Source: Haemophilus sputorum CCUG 13788 (lineage in GTDB: Bacteria; Pseudomonadota; Gammaproteobacteria; Enterobacterales; Pasteurellaceae). Taken from it: a stretch of DNA of 64,000 bases. The stretch is taken from contig NZ_AFNK01000006.1 of NCBI RefSeq assembly GCF_000238795.1, positions 91,830-155,829 on the forward strand, written 5' to 3'. The notes beneath the pieces are model-generated. The model saw nothing but the letters and a program-made list of their open reading frames with translations, ran no database searches and was not told the DNA's origin. The stretch's first letter is position 1, and each line of letters starts with the position of its first letter. Positions 59,242 to 64,000 of this stretch are shown here, piece after piece. Made by a program: the position numbers and the translations under genes.

Positions 59242-60177
59242 ATGTCTAATTTCGCAATGGTATTCCCAGGTCAAGGCTCTCAAGCAGTTGGGATGTTAGC
59301 TGACCTTGCCCCTCAATATCCGATCGTAGAAGCCACCTTCAAACAAGCAAGCGATGTGCTTGGTTATGATTTATGGGATTTAGTGCAAAACGGTAGCGCA
59401 GAAGACTTAGGACAAACTCAACGCACACAACCTGCGTTATTAACCGCTTCTGTGGCGATTTTCCGTGTATGGCAAGAAAAATTCCCCGAACTGAAACCAT
59501 CAGTCATGGCAGGCCACAGTTTAGGCGAATACTCTGCCTTAGTATGCGCTGGCGTGTTAGATTTCCAAGATGCCGTAAAATTAGTGGAATTACGTGGTAA
59601 TGCAATGCAACAAGCGGTGCCTGCTGGCACTGGCGCAATGTTTGCGATTATCGGTTTAGAAAACAATGCAATTATCAATGCTTGTGAACAAACCGCAAAA
59701 GAAACGGGCGAAATTGTTTCTGCCGTGAATTTTAACTCACCAGGTCAAGTTGTTATTGCAGGAACTAAAACCGCAGCAACTCGCGCAGGCGAGCTTTGTA
59801 AAGAAGCTGGGGCAAAACGTGCGTTACCATTAGCCGTTAGCGTGCCTTCTCACTGTGCATTGATGAAACCTGCTGCGGAAAAATTAGCTGAAGCATTGCA
59901 AAATATTCAATTAAATGCACCGCTTGTACCGGTTATCAACAATGTAGATGTTAGTGTAGAAACAGACTCAGATAAAATCCGTGATGCCTTAGTTCGTCAG
60001 CTTTATAGCCCTGTACGTTGGACAGAAACGGTTGAAAAAATGGCACAAGATGGCGCAACCACATTATATGAAATCGGCCCAGGCAAAGTATTAACCGGTT
60101 TAACCAGCCGTATCGTCAAAGAGCTTTCAGCAAAAGCAGTCAATGATGTTGCATCATTGGAAGCGGTGTTAGCGTAA
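59242..60177 (+). CDS. fabD: Malonyl-CoA:ACP transacylase
   Basis: 311 residues from the ATG at 59242 (SD AGAGGAA); the longer frame from 59182 includes an uptake sequence. Loads malonyl onto ACP for fatty acid synthesis. FAMVFPGQGSQAVGML, catalytic serine in AGHSLGEYSALV, and SVPSHCALMKPAAEKL with the catalytic histidine. Usually preceded by fabH; here loiP lies upstream and fabG follows 78 nt downstream. Confidence 0.97.
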   Translation: MSNFAMVFPGQGSQAVGMLADLAPQYPIVEATFKQASDVLGYDLWDLVQNGSAEDLGQTQRTQPALLTASVAIFRVWQEKFPELKPSVMAGHSLGEYSALVCAGVLDFQDAVKLVELRGNAMQQAVPAGTGAMFAIIGLENNAIINACEQTAKETGEIVSAVNFNSPGQVVIAGTKTAATRAGELCKEAGAKRALPLAVSVPSHCALMKPAAEKLAEALQNIQLNAPLVPVINNVDVSVETDSDKIRDALVRQLYSPVRWTETVEKMAQDGATTLYEIGPGKVLTGLTSRIVKELSAKAVNDVASLEAVLA

Positions 60178-60255
60178 TTTTTTAATTCAATAGTGTGTAA
60201 TAAACTTCGCAAAAACGGGATTTATTACGCACTAAAAAAACAAAAGGAACAAAAA

Positions 60256-60981
60256 ATGCAAGGTAAAATCGCATTAGTGACTGGCGCAACCCGTGGTATC
60301 GGTAAAGCCATCGCAGAAGAATTAGTTGCAAAAGGTGCAACCGTTATCGGTACAGCAACCTCTGAAAAAGGTGCTGAAGCTATTTCAGCTTATTTAGGCG
60401 ATAAAGGTAAAGGATTTGTGTTAAACGTGACCGAACCTGAATCTATTGAAGCGCTTCTAGCTCAAGTGAAAGCTGAATTTGGTGATATTGATATTTTAGT
60501 GAACAATGCTGGCATTACACGCGATGGCTTGTTAATGCGTATGAAAGATCAAGATTGGTTCGATATTATTCAAACTAACCTCACTTCAGTTTACCGTTTA
60601 TCAAAAGCAGTATTACGCCCGATGATGAAAAAAGGCGGACGTATTATCACCATCGGTTCTGTGGTAGGTTCTATGGGTAACCCTGGTCAAACAAACTACT
60701 GCGCAGCGAAAGCGGGCTTAATTGGTTTCTCAAAATCATTAGCAAAAGAAGTCGCTTCACGCGGGATTACAGTTAACGTAGTCGCACCAGGCTTTATCGC
60801 AACAGATATGACCGATGAGTTAACCGAAGATCAAAAACAAGCGATTCTTAGCCAAATTCCAGCAGGGGAATTAGGTTCAGCGCAAGACATCGCAAAAGCC
60901 GTTGCATTCTTAGCTTCAGATGATGCACGTTATATCAATGGTGAGACCTTACACGTTAATGGTGGGTTATATATGAACTAA
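60256..60981 (+). CDS. fabG: 3-oxoacyl-ACP reductase
   Basis: 242 residues from the ATG at 60256 (SD AAAGGAA). NADPH-dependent SDR enzyme reducing beta-ketoacyl-ACP. TGATRGIGKAIAEEL cofactor loop, NNAGITRDGLLMRM, and catalytic Ser-Tyr-Lys with the YxxxK element in GQTNYCAAKAGLIGFSKSLA. Ends in LHVNGGLYMN. Normally followed by acpP; here the next gene is brnQ, so acpP is elsewhere. Confidence 0.97.
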   Translation: MQGKIALVTGATRGIGKAIAEELVAKGATVIGTATSEKGAEAISAYLGDKGKGFVLNVTEPESIEALLAQVKAEFGDIDILVNNAGITRDGLLMRMKDQDWFDIIQTNLTSVYRLSKAVLRPMMKKGGRIITIGSVVGSMGNPGQTNYCAAKAGLIGFSKSLAKEVASRGITVNVVAPGFIATDMTDELTEDQKQAILSQIPAGELGSAQDIAKAVAFLASDDARYINGETLHVNGGLYMN

Positions 60982-61097
60982 TCGCCTACAAGCGGTTTAA
61001 TTTCTGCCGAATTTTGCTATTATGCCAGCTCAGGTAAAAGCAAGATTCGGCATTTTACTTTTATTATTTTTCTTTTTTTAATCTTTGTGTGTGTTTT

Positions 61098-62384
61098 ATG
61101 ACTAAAAATAATTTTGTTGTTGGCTTTATGCTATTTGCCATCTTTTTTGGCGCAGGTAACCTAATTTTCCCGCCTAAACTTGGGCTAGAAAGTGGAGGAC
61201 ATTTCTTACCGGCTATCCTCGGTTTTATTACAACCGGTGTTGGCTTGCCGCTATTAGGCATTATTGTGAGTGCCTGCTATGAAGGTGGTTATAAATCGGC
61301 ATTAAACCGAATTCACCCTTGGTTCTCACTGATTTTCTTAGCGGCAATTTACCTTTCAATCGGGCCATTTTTTGCTGGCCCTCGTACAGGGGCAACGGCT
61401 TATGAAATGGCGGTTTTACCGTTTCTTAAAGAACCAAGCAGCATCTCACTATTCATTTTCACACTTATCTATTTTTCCTTAACCCTCTGGTTGAGTCTCA
61501 ACCCTTCCAAAATGGTTGACCGTATCGGCGCAATTTTAACGCCTGTGTTAATTATTAGTATTATTGGTCTAGTTATCCGTGCTTTTTTCTTACTGAATAC
61601 AGAAACCATTCACCCTGCAGTAAGCGAAAACTCTTGGTTATTTAAAGGTGTTATCGACGGATATTTCACCATGGATGCACTAGCATCACTTGCCTTCTCT
61701 GTTATCGTATTAAATGCGATTAAAGCGAAAGGTGTCAGCCCTTCTGCATTGATTAAACAAACCGTAGTGGCAGGCGTTATTGCCGCGAGTGCTTTAGGCG
61801 TGATTTATTTCTCATTAGGTTGGATTGGTAACCATATTGAAATTAGCCAAGAAACCCTTGCGACGTTAGAAGCCAATAAACAAGATCTTGGTACTTATAT
61901 TCTAAACACTATTACCATTCAGGCATTCGGTGAATATGGTCGAATGCTACTAGGCATTATTGTATCGCTAGCTTGTTTAACCACCGCCGTTGGTTTATGC
62001 GCATCAGTCAGTGAATACTTTAATGAAGTGTTCCCAAAAATCAGCTATCGTACCTATGTGATTATTTTCTGCTTATTAAGTATGTTAATTGCCAACTTAG
62101 GGTTAAAAGAAGTCATTACGCGCTCAATTCCTGTGTTACTGATTCTTTATCCAATTGCAATGACAGTAATCTTAATGCTAGGAATCAACGCATTACACCA
62201 CATTCCGCTATTAGGACAACGCCTTGCAGTGGGGCTAGTGACCATCATCTCAATTTTATCGGTAATTGGTACTGGCTTTACTGATCAACTACCATTTAAA
62301 TCTTATTCCATGGAATGGATGCCGTTTGCAATAATTGGTTTAGTAACAGGTTATATCATTCATCATTTAATCAAAAAACGTTAA
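61098..62384 (+). CDS. brnQ: Branched-chain amino acid carrier protein BrnQ
   Basis: 428 residues. LIVCS-family Na+ (or H+) coupled uptake of Leu, Ile and Val at the inner membrane. About 12 helices. Signature FFGAGNLIFPPKLGLESG near the N-terminus, then GVGLPLLGIIVSACYEGGY, SIGPFFAGPRTGATAYEMAV. The ATG at 61098 gives the family start. It may complement leuCD, as leuA/leuB are not seen here. Terminated by a degenerate uptake pair. Confidence 0.95.
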   Translation: MTKNNFVVGFMLFAIFFGAGNLIFPPKLGLESGGHFLPAILGFITTGVGLPLLGIIVSACYEGGYKSALNRIHPWFSLIFLAAIYLSIGPFFAGPRTGATAYEMAVLPFLKEPSSISLFIFTLIYFSLTLWLSLNPSKMVDRIGAILTPVLIISIIGLVIRAFFLLNTETIHPAVSENSWLFKGVIDGYFTMDALASLAFSVIVLNAIKAKGVSPSALIKQTVVAGVIAASALGVIYFSLGWIGNHIEISQETLATLEANKQDLGTYILNTITIQAFGEYGRMLLGIIVSLACLTTAVGLCASVSEYFNEVFPKISYRTYVIIFCLLSMLIANLGLKEVITRSIPVLLILYPIAMTVILMLGINALHHIPLLGQRLAVGLVTIISILSVIGTGFTDQLPFKSYSMEWMPFAIIGLVTGYIIHHLIKKR

Positions 62385-62390
62385 TCCAAC

Positions 62391-62440
62391 AAGCGGTCAA
62401 CTTTGCAAAAAACTTTGTAAATTTGACTGCTTTTTTATTT
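62391..62440 (+). terminator. Terminator after brnQ (degenerate uptake pair)
   Basis: AAGCGGTCAA (62391-62400) pairs with TTGACTGCTT (62423-62432) with one G-U pair, then TTTTATTTT. Confidence 0.8.
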
Positions 62441-62454
62441 TATAAGGAATCTTC

Positions 62455-63291
62455 ATGCCTGAATTACCCGAAGTAGAAACTAGCCTACGCGGTGTCGAAC
62501 CTTACTTAGTTGGGCAAACTATTAAAGCTATTGTTTTGCGCGTGCCTAAACTCCGCTGGGCCATTCCTCATGTCTTAACAGAAATGTCTGGCGCTATTAT
62601 TCAACGCCTTTCTAGACGTGCGAAATATCTGATTCTTCATACGAATCAGGGAGATATATTGATACATTTAGGGATGTCGGGTTCATTAAGCATTCTTCAC
62701 TTAGAAGATGAAATCGCCCCTAATAAACATGACCACGTTGATTTAATTACCGAATCAGGTGTGGTATTGCGTTATAACGACCCACGCAAATTTGGCTGTT
62801 GGCTTTGGGCTGAAGATGCATCAGAACATGAACTCATTCAGAAACTCGGGCCTGAGCCGCTTTCTGAGGCATTTAATACCGATTATCTCTTTAAGAAGAG
62901 TCGAGGGAAAAGTGTCGCTGTCAAAAACTTTATTATGAATAATGATATCGTGGTTGGTGTAGGTAATATCTATGCATGTGAATCGCTATTTATGGCAGGA
63001 ATTCATCCAGAGCTGATTACACAAAACCTGACACGAAAACAATGCGAACGGTTAGTCACCGTAATTAAATCGGTGTTAGAGAAAGCTATTCAACAAGGTG
63101 GAACGACTCTAAAAGATTTTATTCAACCTAACGGCAAACCTGGTTACTTTGCACAAGTTCTCCAAGTTTATGGGCGAAAAGGAGAATCTTGCCATGTTTG
63201 TGGAGAGTTAATTCAAGCAAAAGTTATTGGGCAAAGAAATAGCTATTTCTGTCCAAATTGTCAAAAACTCCCGCTTTCCTCAATAAAATAA
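62455..63291 (+). CDS. mutM: Formamidopyrimidine-DNA glycosylase
   Basis: 278 residues. Bifunctional base-excision repair enzyme removing 8-oxoG and Fapy. N-terminal [16 protein letters not shown] supplies catalytic Pro2 and Glu3; GMSGSL, NDPRKFG and [12 protein letters not shown] follow, and the zinc finger CHVCGELI ... YFCPNCQK is intact at the C-terminus. Slightly longer than E. coli MutM (269). SD AAGGAA 7 nt upstream. Confidence 0.97.
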   Translation: MPELPEVETSLRGVEPYLVGQTIKAIVLRVPKLRWAIPHVLTEMSGAIIQRLSRRAKYLILHTNQGDILIHLGMSGSLSILHLEDEIAPNKHDHVDLITESGVVLRYNDPRKFGCWLWAEDASEHELIQKLGPEPLSEAFNTDYLFKKSRGKSVAVKNFIMNNDIVVGVGNIYACESLFMAGIHPELITQNLTRKQCERLVTVIKSVLEKAIQQGGTTLKDFIQPNGKPGYFAQVLQVYGRKGESCHVCGELIQAKVIGQRNSYFCPNCQKLPLSSIK

Positions 63292-63309
63292 AAATTCCTT
63301 TCAAACAAA

Positions 63310-63346
63310 AAAGGCGAACTATTTAAATTAGTTCGCCTTTTATTCT
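63310..63346. terminator. Bidirectional terminator between mutM and the DoxX gene
   Basis: AAAGGCGAACTA and TAGTTCGCCTTT, perfect 12-bp stem with 7-nt loop; T runs on both strands. Confidence 0.9.
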
Positions 63347-63366
63347 CATCTCATGTTTATTGGGTA

Positions 63367-63768
63367 TTAAGCACTACGTTTAGCATCTAAAGATAATTTA
63401 CCTGGGCCAATCACCATGAAAATTAAAAATGCCATGCAATACATAATGGCTAATTCGCCTTTGTTTGCTAACGGATTAAAAATCGTTTCTGCGCTCATAT
63501 GCATAAAGAAATAAGCATAAGCCATTTGACCTGCTAATAAGAATGAAATTGGACGAGTAAATAAGCCTAATGCTAATAATAATCCACCTGCAATTTCTAA
63601 AATACCACCAACAATCATCATTGGATCAGTAACTGCACCATTTCCACCGGTCATTGACATTGGATATTCAAAGAATTTTGCAGTACCGTGAAGTAAAAAC
63701 ATATAACCAATAACGATACGAGCAAGTAAAAGTACAACAGGGGTAAGTTTTTCAAAAGTTGAATTCAT
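63367..63768 (-). CDS. DoxX-family membrane protein
   Basis: 133 residues from the ATG at 63768 (MNSTFEKLTPVVLLLARIVI, SD AGAGGAA); a longer frame to 63807 is not needed. Four transmembrane helices. The DoxX/DoxD pattern RIVIGYMFLLHGTAKFFEYP, VGGILEIAGGLLLALGLFTR and AYAYFFMHM is clear. Family members are quinone-linked or of unknown function. Nothing nearby gives context; the window ends 232 nt later. Confidence 0.88.
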   Translation of the reverse strand: MNSTFEKLTPVVLLLARIVIGYMFLLHGTAKFFEYPMSMTGGNGAVTDPMMIVGGILEIAGGLLLALGLFTRPISFLLAGQMAYAYFFMHMSAETIFNPLANKGELAIMYCMAFLIFMVIGPGKLSLDAKRSA

Positions 63769-64000
63769 AAGTTCCTCTAAAATAAAAATAGAATATTTGT
63801 TTCTCAAATACGAGGCTTATTTTACCCTATATTATTTTTCAATAAAGTAGATAATTGGAAACATATTATTTCCTATAAATGAATAATCCTAATGCTAGGG
63901 TAATGAAAAAGTAGACTATTAAAAAACGAATAACAAAAGTAATGTGAAGAAGTGGAGGGAGAGTTTATATCATCATGGTAAATACGATTTAAAATCTTTC

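Noticed and set aside
63872..64000. Open frame of about 42 codons on the minus strand reaching the window edge
   Set aside because: The reading (ending in ..RIIHL-stop) is low in complexity and has no recognisable motif; it could be the end of a gene but cannot be supported from this fragment.

Overview
The window is a stretch of chromosome from a gamma-proteobacterium of the family Pasteurellaceae. The best evidence is the very frequent DNA uptake signal sequence ACAAGCGGT(C), usually followed by TTTGCAAA. This is the Actinobacillus pleuropneumoniae type of signal (Actinobacillus, Mannheimia, Bibersteinia, Glaesserella), not the Haemophilus influenzae type AAGTGCGGT. Gene content agrees: dat/ddc diaminopropane synthesis, a NarP-type regulator, an NSS transporter with a MetS-like micro-subunit, and FtsN with the QRDY start. 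Species cannot be fixed from the sequence alone. Almost everything is ordinary core genome with intact reading frames; I see no IS element, prophage, CRISPR array or rRNA.

Layout. 0.2-2 kb: a secreted transglutaminase-fold protein overlapping merT- and merP-like genes. 2-5.4 kb: dapD, bioB, aroQ and a GT32 glycosyltransferase. 5.5-8.4 kb (minus): yceD-rpmF-plsX-trmL-epmC. 8.5-13.5 kb: a DUF4328 membrane protein, ypjD-like and CNNM/CorC-type genes, and the NSS transporter with its 30-residue partner. 13.5-18.5 kb (minus): rlmKL-proA-miaB. 18.7-20.9 kb: narP, yfhL, dusA and acylphosphatase. 21.3-23.3 kb: leuCD. 23.4-31.3 kb (minus): xre-lpxK, recR, grxD, lolCDE and uvrD. 31.4-36.7 kb: DUF805, ftsN, rsmJ, an M15 peptidase, dapE, an ArsC-like reductase and a lipoprotein. 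36.8-37.1 kb: two identical tRNA-Ser(UGA). 37.2-46.9 kb (minus): trmA, maoP, DUF4184, dat, ddc, proS, a GT8 transferase and roxA. 47-53 kb: two Bor-family lipoproteins, a DUF4026/DUF2314-like gene and metH. 53.1-57 kb is accessory: an ATPase/HNH pair resembling Septu (PtuAB) anti-phage defence, then two paralogous envelope proteins. 57-64 kb: trmN6-like methyltransferase, ppa, loiP-like, fabD-fabG, brnQ, mutM and a DoxX gene.

Themes. Cell-envelope work is prominent (lolCDE, lpxK, plsX, fabD/fabG, ftsN, dapD/dapE, several lipoproteins, two glycosyltransferases), as is RNA and ribosome modification (trmL, miaB, rlmKL, dusA, rsmJ, trmA, trmN6, roxA, epmC). The usual plsX-fabHDG-acpP cluster is split between two distant places. 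Local duplication recurs: the tRNA-Ser pair, the bor pair, the envelope paralogues, and a roughly 140-bp terminator-plus-promoter block copied upstream of both the DUF2314-like gene and metH.

The most interesting unexplained signals are (1) a roughly 200-nt leader upstream of dat with two terminator-like hairpins and a 30-codon upstream ORF whose stop lies 3 nt before the dat start; (2) the AT-rich Septu-like pair behind metH; (3) the duplicated regulatory block with an apparent remnant of a bor 3' end; and (4) palindromic operator candidates before xre-lpxK and leuC.
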